Assembly (NCBI GenBank): GCA_934436435.1
Contig: CAKSAN010000020.1
Span: 1 to 39,911 of the forward strand
Reading direction: 5' to 3'
From: an uncultured Acetatifactor sp.
GTDB taxonomy: Bacteria; Bacillota; Clostridia; Lachnospirales; Lachnospiraceae
Length of the DNA stretch: 39,911 bases
Position numbers and translations under genes: made by a program. Positions 1-8,239 of the stretch are shown here, in pieces. The notes below the pieces were generated by a model. It ran no database searches. It saw only the letters and a program-made list of their open reading frames with translations, and was not told the DNA's origin. Within the stretch, counting starts at the first letter, position 1. Each line of letters starts with the position of its first letter.

Positions 1-29
1 GAAAGAGTAAATATCGACTGTGTGGGAGT

Positions 30-61
30 AAATTCCACCGCATAAGCGGGAGGTGGAATTT
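30..61 (+). other. 10-bp perfect inverted repeat (hairpin)
   Basis: AAATTCCACC (30-39) is matched by GGTGGAATTT (52-61) around a 12-nt loop. An A/T-rich stretch follows, so it may be the terminator of a gene lying left of the window. No coding region is seen in 1-182. Confidence 0.55.
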
Positions 62-83
62 AAATAAAAAATTTAGGGAAAAA

Positions 84-98
84 TCGAATCATATTCGA
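84..98. promoter_or_regulatory. Candidate TetR operator O1
   Basis: TCGAAT-CAT-ATTCGA is a perfect inverted repeat ending 5 bp before the -35 box of the tetR promoter. The same layout, extended by AAA on the right, recurs as TTGAAC-TCG-ATTCGA at 835-849 by the transporter promoter. Two related palindromes at the two promoters of a TetR-led cluster fit autoregulation plus control of the operon. That TetR is the binder is inferred. Confidence 0.65.
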
Positions 99-103
99 AA
101 ATA

Positions 104-132
104 TTGACAAACGGAAAAAAGAAAGATACAGT
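104..132 (+). promoter_or_regulatory. Sigma-A-type promoter of the tetR gene
   Basis: TTGACA (104-109), a 17-bp spacer and TACAGT (127-132) form a near-consensus promoter. A 14-bp palindrome, GAAGCTGCAGCTTC (139-152), lies just after the expected start of transcription. The AGGAGG ribosome site (169-174) sits 8 nt before the tetR ATG. Confidence 0.75.
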
Positions 133-182
133 AAAAAAGAAGCTGCAGCTTCTGCAGAGATTGATGTAAGGAGGAAGATCGG

Positions 183-785
183 ATGGGAGAAACGGGAAAG
201 AAAATGACAGTAAAACGATCCAATCGTAAAAAGGAGATCGTAGATACCACATTACATATGATGAAAAATATGGAACTGGAAGATCTGAATGTGAAAACGG
301 TATGTGATAAACTGGGGATTTCTGTCGGTACTTTCTATTATTACTTTGAAACCAAGGAAGAACTGATCCATGAAGTCTATACCAATATTGATGATTATCT
401 GCTGGAGCGTATTCAGGACCGGCTGATGCATGAGGATGAGGAAGTCAATCTGATCGAATATGCCCATATATATGCGGATCATGTTAAGCTGATGGGAGAG
501 ATCACCGGCAACAGCCTGAGCGCAAGACCGATTCCACTGCCTTCCACAAAGGAGGAAATTCAAAAAGAGCACACACGGACTTTATTCCGCGTATTGTATC
601 AGATTCTGAAGGAAGGACAGACCAAGGGGCAATTTTCCAGAAGCTTTAATCCGGAACGTATGACAGAATATATGATTATCTTTTTAAGAGGAATCTCCAG
701 CGACTGGGGACGCAGAAATCAGTGCTATGACATTGGGGAGGCCTATGATACCCAGATACGTTTGTGGATAAAAATTTTAAAATAG
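183..785 (+). CDS. TetR/AcrR-family transcriptional regulator
   Basis: A 200-residue protein of usual TetR length. The N-terminal helix-turn-helix spans about residues 14-60, with the recognition helix in GISVGTFYYYF (45-55) followed by the typical TKEEL. The C-terminal ligand domain (about 65-200) is divergent, so the inducer cannot be read from it. The ATG is chosen because AGGAGG lies 8 nt upstream; a second ATG at codon 8 is less well placed. It is the first gene of a catabolic cluster and probably a repressor of itself and the downstream transporter and enzyme operon, since similar palindromes lie at both promoters. The inducer is presumably the transported compound or a product of it (inference). 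Confidence 0.9.
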   Translation: MGETGKKMTVKRSNRKKEIVDTTLHMMKNMELEDLNVKTVCDKLGISVGTFYYYFETKEELIHEVYTNIDDYLLERIQDRLMHEDEEVNLIEYAHIYADHVKLMGEITGNSLSARPIPLPSTKEEIQKEHTRTLFRVLYQILKEGQTKGQFSRSFNPERMTEYMIIFLRGISSDWGRRNQCYDIGEAYDTQIRLWIKILK

Positions 786-788
786 CTA

Positions 789-817
789 TTGACAACGGAA
801 ACAAAAAAGTATATATT
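789..817 (+). promoter_or_regulatory. Sigma-A-type promoter of the transporter/amidohydrolase operon
   Basis: TTGACA (789-794), a 17-bp spacer and TATATT (812-817) start 3 bp after the tetR stop. Transcription would begin near 824 and cross the second operator copy (835-849) and a terminator-like hairpin (849-888) before the ATPase gene. Confidence 0.75.
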
Positions 818-834
818 TCGTGATAAATAAATAT

Positions 835-849
835 TTGAACTCGATTCGA
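835..849. promoter_or_regulatory. Candidate TetR operator O2
   Basis: TTGAAC-TCG-ATTCGA has the same 6-3-6 layout as O1 (84-98) and shares the right half plus the flanking AAA, ATTCGAAAA. It lies 17 bp after the -10 box, where a bound repressor would block initiation. The left half differs from O1 at two positions. Confidence 0.55.
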
Positions 850-888
850 AAAACGCAAAGGTGCCTAAAAAAGCATTTTTGCGTTTTT
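849..888 (+). terminator. Terminator-like hairpin in the leader of the transporter operon
   Basis: AAAAACGCAAA (849-859) pairs perfectly with TTTGCGTTTTT (878-888), with TGC/GCA pairing inside the loop and a T-rich tail. It can end tetR transcripts. Because a good promoter lies upstream at 789-817, it would also act on operon transcripts as an attenuator, and it touches operator O2. Confidence 0.7.
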
Positions 889-906
889 ATTTTGGAGGAA
901 TGCATT

Positions 907-1635
907 ATGGGATTACTGGAAATTAAAAATCTTGCAAAAAATTTCGGAGAACTGGAAGTATTAAAGGATGTCAGCTTGGATGTCCAGGAAGGTGAGGTCA
1001 TCTGCATTATCGGTCCTTCCGGTTCCGGAAAGAGTACTTTCTTAAGATGTATGAACTTTTTGGAAACTCCATCCAGCGGAAGCATTACCTACAACGGCAT
1101 GGACATTCTGGATAAAAAGGCCAACAGAAGGGCGATCCGGATGGAGATCGGAATGGTATTTCAGAGATTTAATTTATTCCCTAATTATACCGTGCTGGAC
1201 AATGTCATCCTGTCGCCGATCCGGAATAAAAAAATGCCCAAGGCCGAAGCAAGAAGCCTTGCCCATGAATTGCTGATGAATGTCGGGATGGATGAGAAGG
1301 CCATGGCTTATCCGGCTACATTGTCCGGCGGACAGCAACAGAGAGTAGCAATAGCCAGAGCACTTGCGATGAAGCCCAGGATCATGTTGTTTGATGAACC
1401 GACATCGGCATTGGATCCGGAACTGGTAGGGGATGTGCTGAACGTTATGAAGGATATGGCCAGAGACGGTATGACGATGATCGTGGTGACACATGAAATG
1501 GATTTCGCAAGAGAAGTTGCGGATCGGGTCATTTTTATGGATAAAGGTTATATCGTGGAGGAAGGAACCCCCAAGGAAATATTCGAAACTCCAAAGAACG
1601 ACAGAACGAAGGAATTTTTGTCCAGAGTAAGCTAA
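907..1635 (+). CDS. Polar amino-acid-type ABC transporter, ATP-binding protein
   Basis: A 242-residue cytoplasmic ATPase of the GlnQ/HisP type that powers import by the lipoprotein and permease encoded nearby. Visible motifs are Walker [10 protein letters not shown] (36-44), Q-loop Gln85, signature LSGGQ (139-143), Walker B with Asp163-Glu164 in [10 protein letters not shown], and switch His195 in VVTHEMDF. Length and the DPELVGDVL segment fit the polar amino-acid uptake group. The ATG at 907 is chosen for GGAGG at 894-898; the frame is open further upstream but only into the leader hairpin. It is the first gene of the operon. Substrate cannot be read from an ATPase. Confidence 0.93.
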   Translation: MGLLEIKNLAKNFGELEVLKDVSLDVQEGEVICIIGPSGSGKSTFLRCMNFLETPSSGSITYNGMDILDKKANRRAIRMEIGMVFQRFNLFPNYTVLDNVILSPIRNKKMPKAEARSLAHELLMNVGMDEKAMAYPATLSGGQQQRVAIARALAMKPRIMLFDEPTSALDPELVGDVLNVMKDMARDGMTMIVVTHEMDFAREVADRVIFMDKGYIVEEGTPKEIFETPKNDRTKEFLSRVS

Positions 1636-1688
1636 TTAAGCCGTATAATACGCGGTTTAAAATAAAGTTAAGAAAAGGAGAAAAAATT

Positions 1689-2627
1689 ATGAAAAAGACA
1701 GGAAGAAGACTTATGGCAATGGCAGTATGTACCGCTATGATCGCCGCAATGGCAGGCTGCGGCTCCACAGCGAAACCGGCAGCAACAGACAGTACCGTGT
1801 CAACAGAAGCAAAAGCTGCGGAAACGACCACAGAAGCAGCTGCTGCAACAGCAGCAACAACGAAATCCGGTTATCCTATCGGGGACAGTGTACAGAAAAT
1901 TATTGATAAGGGAGTACTGGTGGTAGGAACGGATTCCGCATATGCACCCTTTGCATTTGTGGATACCACCTCAGACAGCACGGATCCTGTGGGTATTGAT
2001 GTGGAGATCGCCAAGGCCATTGCAGATGAGATCGGTGTGGACATCCAGCTTGAGCCCATGCAGTTTAAAGCATTGTTATCCTCATTGACAGCCGGAATGG
2101 TAGATATTTGTATTGACGGTATTACCCCTACAGATGAGAGAAAGGAAGTAGCTGATTTCTCTGATTCCTATATTGAATGCCAGGACAGAATGATGATCCA
2201 GGCAGACAGAGCTGCGGAGCTGAGCACACTGGAAGATTTTTACGGTAAAAAGATCGCAGCCAACTCCGGATCCATTCAGGAGAAGTTCACACAGGACTTT
2301 ATTACCGATGCAGATATTTTCTCATCTCCGAATCTGCCCACCTCTGTGATGGAGCTGAAGGCAGGCAATGTAGATGGTATCGTGGTAGAGAGATCCGTAG
2401 GACAGCAGTACCTGGAGGCCTATCCGGAACTGACCTACAGTGATGCGGTGATGGAAGGCTCTTATGCGAAGACCTATGCAGTAGCAATGAATAAGGGCTG
2501 TGAGGATCTGCAGACCGTGATCAACGGTGTGGTAAATAAGCTGGTAGAGGAAGGCAAGATCGAGGAATGGCTGACCCAGTACAGTGCACTTGCTTCCGAA
2601 GCAGTAAAGGCAAATGCAGCAAACTAA
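1689..2627 (+). CDS. ABC transporter substrate-binding lipoprotein (family 3)
   Basis: A 312-residue extracellular receptor for the amino-acid-type importer. It has a lipoprotein signal with lipobox AMAGC (Cys24), then an Ala/Thr-rich linker to about residue 57 that lets the binding domain reach out from the membrane. The mature part has the family-3 hallmarks VVGTDSAYAPFAF, GIDVEIAKAIADEIG, GITPTDERKEVADFS (Arg that usually grips a carboxylate) and GSIQEKF. This supports a ligand with an amino-acid-like end, not a sugar. The ATPase gene lies 53 bp upstream. The permease is separated from it by an amidohydrolase gene, which ties uptake and first catabolic step together. Confidence 0.92.
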   Translation: MKKTGRRLMAMAVCTAMIAAMAGCGSTAKPAATDSTVSTEAKAAETTTEAAAATAATTKSGYPIGDSVQKIIDKGVLVVGTDSAYAPFAFVDTTSDSTDPVGIDVEIAKAIADEIGVDIQLEPMQFKALLSSLTAGMVDICIDGITPTDERKEVADFSDSYIECQDRMMIQADRAAELSTLEDFYGKKIAANSGSIQEKFTQDFITDADIFSSPNLPTSVMELKAGNVDGIVVERSVGQQYLEAYPELTYSDAVMEGSYAKTYAVAMNKGCEDLQTVINGVVNKLVEEGKIEEWLTQYSALASEAVKANAAN

Positions 2628-2643
2628 TTAACGGAAGGAAACC

Positions 2644-2671
2644 GAAAGGGGAGCATTTGTGCTTCCCTTTC
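2644..2671 (+). other. Intergenic mRNA hairpin after the binding-protein gene
   Basis: GAAAGGGGAGCA (2644-2655) pairs with TGCTTCCCTTTC (2660-2671), a 12-bp stem with one G-U and a TTTG loop. It is followed by A residues, not T, so it is a poor plus-strand terminator. It more likely stabilises the upstream mRNA, raising binding protein over downstream products. Confidence 0.6.
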
Positions 2672-2681
2672 AAAAAAAGAG

Positions 2682-2707
2682 GCTTGATATAAAAGCTTGA
2701 TATAAAA
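2682..2707 (+). repeat. Two exact tandem copies of a 13-bp unit
   Basis: GCTTGATATAAAA occurs at 2682-2694 and again at 2695-2707, directly before the AGAGGTG ribosome site of the first amidohydrolase. It may be a simple duplication or carry binding half-sites. Confidence 0.85.
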
Positions 2708-2719
2708 GAGGTGTGATTT

Positions 2720-4204
2720 ATGAGAAAACTGGTTCACGGAGGTCTGGTTCACAGACAGGATGGTACAAAAGCCGTATTTGAGAAGAAAGATATAATCATT
2801 CGGGACAACCGGATCGAAAAGATCACGGATCCTGTAGAGGTACAGCCGGGAGAATATGATGAAGTAATATCCGCTGAAAATGCGATAGTGATACCAGGTA
2901 TGATAAATGCACATATTCATACGCATTGTCATTTTGTAAAGGGAGCTTTCGACAATCTCCCGCTGGAAGTCTGGATGCTGTATACCAAGCCGTATTTCAG
3001 CGGAAGAAAAGAGACTCCGGAAGATGTTTACATTAAAACACTCTTTGGATGCATTGAATTATTAAAATGCGGAACCACCATGATCATTGATGATGTGGTA
3101 CATTGTCCCACATTTAGTGAAGCGCATTACGATATGGTGATGAAGGCATATAAGACAGCAGGACTTCGGGCGGATGTCAGTGTACATTTGTCCAATAAGC
3201 CAAATTACAAAACCATACCTTATCTGGACACTGTTCTGGATCCGGAGATCCGGAAGCAGATTGAACAATCGAAAATAATGCCCGAAGCGGAAATCCTGGA
3301 TTATGTGGAAGGCTTGATCAAAAAATACAATACACCGGATGCGGTACAGCGAAGTGTATTATCACCATCGGGGCCGCAGAGATCCACGGTAAAGCTAATG
3401 CAGGGGATGAGGGATCTGTCAGAAAAGTATCATATTCCAACCGTATCCCATGTGCTGGAGACCCGCGTACAGAGGGAGACAGGGTATCTGTTCTATGGCA
3501 GGAGCCTGGTACAGTGGATGGCAGACAACGATCTGCTTTACCCCAACTTAAATGCAATACATACCGTATGGGTCGATGACAGAGATATAGAACTTCTAAG
3601 TAAGTATCACTGCAAGACAGTACATAATCCGGCCTCTAACCTGAAACTGGGAAGCGGAATAGCACCGGTTGCGAAACTTCTGAAAGCAGGAGTGGAAGTC
3701 GGACTGGGAACGGACAATACCAGCTGCAGTGATTCCCTGAATCTTTTCGAATCCCTGAAATTGTCAGCACTTCTGCAGAAAGTACAGACACCGGATTACA
3801 GGGAATGGATCGGTGCACAGGAGGCATTGCATATGGCTACTTATAACGGAGCGGCCTGTGCATGTCTGGAGAAGGAACTGGGACTGCTTACGGAAGGAAG
3901 AAAGGCGGATATGACGATTCTGGACATTGATAATGAGCGGTTCCTTCCACACAATAATTTCGTGAATCAGCTTGTTTACTGCGAGAACGGGAAATCCGTG
4001 CGGACGGTACTGATCGACGGCAAAACTGTAGTGGAGAATGGAAAAATTACAACCTTTGATGAGCAGGAAGTGATCAATGCTTTCAAGGAAGTGTCCGAGA
4101 AAATGAAACCCCAGCAGTCCGTTGCCGAGAAAGAAGCATTACCCCTTCGGAAGAGTTATGAAGATGCTTATTATCGTGTTATGCGGACAGGTAATTATTT
4201 ATAA
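2720..4204 (+). CDS. Amidohydrolase of the COG0402 (TrzN/SsnA/deaminase) group
   Basis: A 494-residue cytoplasmic metal-dependent hydrolase. Metal-site residues of subtype III amidohydrolases are visible: HIH at 65-67 after PGMINA, His244 and Glu247 in VSHVLE, His281 in AIHTVWV and Asp332 in GLGTDNTSCSD. The family removes amino or halogen groups from N-heterocycles such as guanine, cytosine, triazines or methylthioadenosine. No substrate signature of a named member is recognisable. A C-terminal tail past the beta-sandwich (about 440-494) makes it longer than most relatives. It sits between the binding protein and the permease of the importer, so it probably acts on the imported compound. It is only distantly like the second amidohydrolase at 5614. 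Confidence 0.85.
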   Translation: MRKLVHGGLVHRQDGTKAVFEKKDIIIRDNRIEKITDPVEVQPGEYDEVISAENAIVIPGMINAHIHTHCHFVKGAFDNLPLEVWMLYTKPYFSGRKETPEDVYIKTLFGCIELLKCGTTMIIDDVVHCPTFSEAHYDMVMKAYKTAGLRADVSVHLSNKPNYKTIPYLDTVLDPEIRKQIEQSKIMPEAEILDYVEGLIKKYNTPDAVQRSVLSPSGPQRSTVKLMQGMRDLSEKYHIPTVSHVLETRVQRETGYLFYGRSLVQWMADNDLLYPNLNAIHTVWVDDRDIELLSKYHCKTVHNPASNLKLGSGIAPVAKLLKAGVEVGLGTDNTSCSDSLNLFESLKLSALLQKVQTPDYREWIGAQEALHMATYNGAACACLEKELGLLTEGRKADMTILDIDNERFLPHNNFVNQLVYCENGKSVRTVLIDGKTVVENGKITTFDEQEVINAFKEVSEKMKPQQSVAEKEALPLRKSYEDAYYRVMRTGNYL

Positions 4205-4225
4205 AGAAAATGCGAGGAAAAACAT

Positions 4226-4912
4226 ATGAGTGGTATATGGAAATTAGTAGTAAATTATCAGGACTATCTGCTGACAGGTATAAAGATCACGATTATCGTT
4301 TCTCTGTTGGCCATATTGATCGGTTTCCTTCTGGGGGCACTTTGCTCTGTGATCCGCATTGGGAAAAATAAGATTCTGAAATTTATTGTAGCCCTGTATG
4401 TGGAATTTATCAGAGGAACTCCGGTGCTGGTGCAGATTTCCATGGTGTATTACGGGCTGCCGCTTCTGGGATTGCAGATGCCGGATATGAAGATCTGGGG
4501 AGTACAGTTTAACCGTTTGATCTCGGGTGTGCTGGCTCTGGGCCTGAATAGTGCGGCCTATGTCTGCGAGATCATAAGAGGAGGTATTTTATCCGTGGAT
4601 GCCGGACAGACAGAAGCGGCAGAATCTCTTGGATTTACACATAGGGATACCATTTTGAAGATCGTATTGCCCCAGGCCCTGAAGAACGCACTTCCTGCGC
4701 TGGCCAATGAATTCATCGTAATGATCAAGACCTCATCCCAGGTATCGGTGATCGGACTTGCCGACCTGATGTTCGTGGCAGATGTGATCAGAGGCAACAG
4801 CTTCCGCCCGTTTGCACCCCTTGTGATCGTGGCCATCATATATTTATGTATTACGGAACTGGTTTCCTACATTTTCCGCAAGGTAGAAGCAAATGTGAGA
4901 AAGGCAAAATAA
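4226..4912 (+). CDS. Polar amino-acid ABC transporter permease (HisM/GlnP type)
   Basis: A 228-residue inner-membrane protein with about five hydrophobic segments and the FIRGTPVLVQ signature of polar amino-acid permeases (about 68-77). The EAA loop that docks on the ATPase is EAAESLGFTHRDTILKIVLP (about 131-150). Only one permease is present, so a homodimer is expected. Start has GAGG 10 nt upstream. Its TAA stop overlaps the ATG of the racemase-family gene (TAATG), pointing to translational coupling. It is set apart from the ATPase and binding-protein genes by the first amidohydrolase gene, an unusual order. Confidence 0.93.
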   Translation: MSGIWKLVVNYQDYLLTGIKITIIVSLLAILIGFLLGALCSVIRIGKNKILKFIVALYVEFIRGTPVLVQISMVYYGLPLLGLQMPDMKIWGVQFNRLISGVLALGLNSAAYVCEIIRGGILSVDAGQTEAAESLGFTHRDTILKIVLPQALKNALPALANEFIVMIKTSSQVSVIGLADLMFVADVIRGNSFRPFAPLVIVAIIYLCITELVSYIFRKVEANVRKAK

Positions 4913-5553
4913 TGGGAACGAACATAAGGCTTTTGATTATCAATCCAAACAGTGATGAAGAGACCACGGCAAAGATCAGGACAAAGGCAGAACGCTTATC
5001 GCTGCCGGGAGTGGAGACTACCGTGGAGACGCTTTCCTATATGCCGAAACTGATCACATCCTTAGAGGATGTGCAAAAGGCGGCAGGGGGAATGCTGGAA
5101 CTGGTGAAAAATGATGCCCGATATGACGCTTATCTGATCGGCTGCCACCTGGATCCCAACCTTATGCTGCTTAAGGAGATCACAGAGAAGCCGGTGGTCG
5201 GAATCGGAGAAGCCTCTATCCGCATAGCCTCCATGCAATGCAGCAGCTTTGCCGTGCTCTCTCCTTCGGTGAGATCGGGACAGCGGAAAAGACGCATGAT
5301 CCGGGATAACTATTGTACGGAGCAGTACTGTGGAGCCGTTGCGGTAAAAGGGGAGAGCAGGGAAGCAGTACTGGAAGCGGCAGGAGAAGCGGTGGAACGT
5401 TTTCATCCGGAGGGAATCGTTCTCGGATGTGCCAATTACGCTCTCTGGGATAGAGATATTGAACAATGCTATCCGGTGAAATGCTATGATGGCGTTGCCT
5501 GCGGTATGTTTCTGGCAACGGGATTATTTTGTTATGAACAGATAAAAAAGTGA
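4912..5553 (+). CDS. Asp/Glu/hydantoin racemase-family protein
   Basis: A 213-residue protein. Features of the family are the N-terminal LLIINPNSDEETT (7-19) and two catalytic-type cysteines, Cys78 in IGCHLDP and Cys173 in LGCANY, one in each pseudo-symmetric half; these act as the acid/base pair in cofactor-independent racemases. Members interconvert the D and L forms of 5-substituted hydantoins, aspartate or glutamate, or isomerise maleate. The ATG at 4912 overlaps the permease stop and is preferred over an in-frame ATG 66 bp upstream inside the permease gene. Together with the D-amino-acid aminotransferase at the end of the operon it suggests that stereochemistry matters in the pathway. 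Exact substrate unknown. Confidence 0.85.
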   Translation: MGTNIRLLIINPNSDEETTAKIRTKAERLSLPGVETTVETLSYMPKLITSLEDVQKAAGGMLELVKNDARYDAYLIGCHLDPNLMLLKEITEKPVVGIGEASIRIASMQCSSFAVLSPSVRSGQRKRRMIRDNYCTEQYCGAVAVKGESREAVLEAAGEAVERFHPEGIVLGCANYALWDRDIEQCYPVKCYDGVACGMFLATGLFCYEQIKK

Positions 5554-5613
5554 CAAAGAAGTCTGAGCCTTTGCCTTCAAAATTGCAGAGTACGGAAAGG
5601 AAGGAGAATGCAT

Positions 5614-6951
5614 ATGAGAATCATTGAACCGGAACTACTGTATACGGATAACGGTTTTTTAAGAAATCAGGCGGTCTGTATAGAGGATGGAAAAATCCTG
5701 GAAACAGGGAAAAGTATGGATGTGGAAAACCGGTACAAAGACAGGAATATCAACATAGAAAAATGGGAAAAAACGGTTATGGTGCCGGGGACAATTAATG
5801 CACATAACCACTGTTTTCAGAGCCTTTTGCGGGGACTGTCCTGCGACAGACCCTTTTTGGAATGGAGGGATGAAGCCTTATACAAATATTCTCCCAGAAT
5901 GACCAAAGAGGATATTTATCAGGGAGCTTTATTTGCTTTTGCTGAAATGATGAAGTGCGGTGTTACTACCGTCTGTGATTTCTTCTATCTGCACAATTAC
6001 GGGCCGGAAAGCGATGAAATGATCATCAAGGCGGCAAAAACCTTGGGAATCCGGCTGGTATTGGCCAGGACGATGTATGATTGGTCCGGGGCACCGGCGG
6101 GATATGTGGAAACGATCCCGGACGCAGTGGAAAATACCAGATACATACATGACAAATATGCAGATGACCCCATGGTATCGGTATTGCCGGCACCACACAG
6201 CCTTCATGCCGCTACCATTGAGATGGTTCAGGAGGGACATAAACTTGCAAGAGAATTCGGAAGCAAATTTCATATTCATGTTGCAGAGGAACCCTTCGAA
6301 GTGGAACAGGTGAAAAAAGAATTTGGAGGGCTTACGCCCATAGAAGTCCTGGATAAATATGGCGTGGTGGATGAAAGCACAGTGATCATACATGGGGTAT
6401 GGCTGAAGGACAGCGAGATAAAGCTGCTGGGAGAAAAGGGCGGCAATCTGGTCTATTGCCCCTCCAGCAACATGTTTCTGGCAGATGGCATTACGAACAT
6501 TCCGCTGATGAAAAAATCCGGCGTAAGAATCGGTCTTGGCAGCGATGGAGCATGCAGCAACAACCGGATCAGTGTCTTTGAAGAAATGAGGATGTGCGCC
6601 ATGCTGCAGAAGGCGAATACCTGTGATGCCATGTGTATTAATTATAAAGATACTTTTGCAATGGGAACATCTGAGGGCGCAGAGCTGCTGGATCTTCCGG
6701 CCGGCAGGATAGAGAAGGGGTATCTGGCGGATTTTGTCGGTGTGGCAATGGATGATATGTCAATGCAGCCCATATCGGACAATCTGGAACAGGTATTGCC
6801 GAATCTCGTATATTCCATGCAGCCTACGGCGATCCGTGAGGTGGTGGTAAACGGTAAGACTACCGTACACGAAGGAAAGCTGTGCAATATAAGTGAAACG
6901 GAAATTATTGAAAATGTACAGAAAGTAATGAAGCAGCTGCAAAGCATATGA
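5614..6951 (+). CDS. HutF-like amidohydrolase (formimino-type deiminase candidate)
   Basis: A 445-residue COG0402 amidohydrolase. Metal-site residues are His64 and His66 in NAHNHCFQS, His222 and Glu225 in FHIHVAEE, His260 in IIHGVWL and Asp311 in GLGSDG. Several stretches resemble N-formimino-L-glutamate deiminase (HutF): NAHNHCFQ compared with NLHSHAFQ, the FLEWR segment, FFYLHN compared with FHYVHH, and HIHVAEE compared with HIHIAEQ. HutF makes N-formylglutamate and ammonia. With hutI directly downstream this is the favoured reading, but other deaminases of the group remain possible. The second ATG (5614) is used because AAGGAG lies 7 nt before it and only 1 nt before the first ATG (5608). 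Confidence 0.8.
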   Translation: MRIIEPELLYTDNGFLRNQAVCIEDGKILETGKSMDVENRYKDRNINIEKWEKTVMVPGTINAHNHCFQSLLRGLSCDRPFLEWRDEALYKYSPRMTKEDIYQGALFAFAEMMKCGVTTVCDFFYLHNYGPESDEMIIKAAKTLGIRLVLARTMYDWSGAPAGYVETIPDAVENTRYIHDKYADDPMVSVLPAPHSLHAATIEMVQEGHKLAREFGSKFHIHVAEEPFEVEQVKKEFGGLTPIEVLDKYGVVDESTVIIHGVWLKDSEIKLLGEKGGNLVYCPSSNMFLADGITNIPLMKKSGVRIGLGSDGACSNNRISVFEEMRMCAMLQKANTCDAMCINYKDTFAMGTSEGAELLDLPAGRIEKGYLADFVGVAMDDMSMQPISDNLEQVLPNLVYSMQPTAIREVVVNGKTTVHEGKLCNISETEIIENVQKVMKQLQSI

Positions 6952-6967
6952 GCCGGAGGAAAAGACT

Positions 6968-8239
6968 ATGGATATGATCATCAGAAATGTCAGTCTGGTT
7001 GCTACACCGGAAGGAAAGAAAGCGGTACATGGAGAGAGAATGAAGGAGCTGTGCTGCAGGAAAAATACCTCGATTGTAATAGAAAACGGTAAGATTGCTT
7101 TTCTGGGTCCGGAAAATGAGGCTTTCGGCTATTGCAGGGATCAAGATAAAACCGTTGAGGATTACACAATCCTGGAGGGAAACGGAAAATGTGCCCTCCC
7201 CGGCTTTATTGATTCCCACACGCACTTTATTTTCGGAGGTTACCGTCCGGAGGAGTTCATGATGCGGCTGGACGGAAAAGATTATCTGGAGATACATCGC
7301 ATGGGCGGAGGCATAGAAGCCACCGTGCAGGCGACACGCGCAGCGTCCGAAGAAGAATTGTATCAGCAGGGAAGAAAAAGATTGAACCGCATGTTGAAAC
7401 AGGGAGTGACCTGCGTAGAAGGTAAGAGCGGATACGGACTGAATCTTCCTGCGGAAATCATGCAGCTTCAGGTGATGAGGCGGCTGCAGCGGGAACATCC
7501 GGTAGAAGTGGTGCCTACTTTTCTGGGAGCGCACGCTGTCGGAAAAGAGTTCGCAGGGGATGGAGATGCTTATATCTCTTATCTGATCCGGGAAGTTTTA
7601 CCGGAGGTAGTACAGGAAGGACTGGCAGAATATTGTGATGCTTTCATAGAAGAAGGAGTGTTCACGGCCAGTCAGGGGGAGAGGCTTTTCAAGGCCGCAA
7701 GGGAAGCCGGAATGGGCATCAAAGTACATGCGGATGAGATGAACTCCATAGGAGCGGTGGAGACCGGATTAAAATACGGGGCTGTCTCCGCAGATCACCT
7801 TCTGAAAATTACGGATGAGGATATTCAGAAGATGGGAAAGACAGATACCGTGGCAACATTACTTCCGGCTACCGCTTTTTGCCTGCATAAGCCATATGCT
7901 CCGGCCAGAAAATTGATCGACGGAGGCTGTGCAGTAGCTTTGGCCAGTGATTTTAACCCGGGGAGCTGCTTCTCAGATAACATTCCACTGATCATTGCCT
8001 TGGCGGTCATCCATATGGGAATGAGCCTGGAGGAGGCTGTGACGGCATTGACGTTAAACGGTGCCGCTGCGCTGGGGAGAGCCGGGCGTATCGGATCGCT
8101 GGAAGTAGGAAAAGATGCGGATATTGTTCTCCTGGGATGTCCGGATTACAAATATCTGGTATATTATACCGCGGAAAATCTGGTGGATACGGTAATTAAA
8201 AAAGGAAAAGTGGTTATGACAAATGACTATGAATTATAA
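6968..8239 (+). CDS. hutI: Imidazolonepropionase
   Basis: A 423-residue zinc or iron amidohydrolase that opens 4-imidazolone-5-propionate to N-formimino-L-glutamate, the third step of histidine breakdown. Recognised by SHTHFIFGGYRPEEF (metal His84 and His86), GGGIEATVQATR, KSGYGLN, FLGAHA (His189), HADEM (His254, Glu257), SADHLL (His277) and SDFNPGS (Asp328), all in family order and at family length. GGAGG lies just upstream of the start, and the 3' end overlaps hutD. Its usual partners histidase (hutH) and urocanase (hutU) are not in the window, so the substrate may come from elsewhere in the genome or the enzyme may act on a related ring. Confidence 0.94.
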   Translation: MDMIIRNVSLVATPEGKKAVHGERMKELCCRKNTSIVIENGKIAFLGPENEAFGYCRDQDKTVEDYTILEGNGKCALPGFIDSHTHFIFGGYRPEEFMMRLDGKDYLEIHRMGGGIEATVQATRAASEEELYQQGRKRLNRMLKQGVTCVEGKSGYGLNLPAEIMQLQVMRRLQREHPVEVVPTFLGAHAVGKEFAGDGDAYISYLIREVLPEVVQEGLAEYCDAFIEEGVFTASQGERLFKAAREAGMGIKVHADEMNSIGAVETGLKYGAVSADHLLKITDEDIQKMGKTDTVATLLPATAFCLHKPYAPARKLIDGGCAVALASDFNPGSCFSDNIPLIIALAVIHMGMSLEEAVTALTLNGAAALGRAGRIGSLEVGKDADIVLLGCPDYKYLVYYTAENLVDTVIKKGKVVMTNDYEL

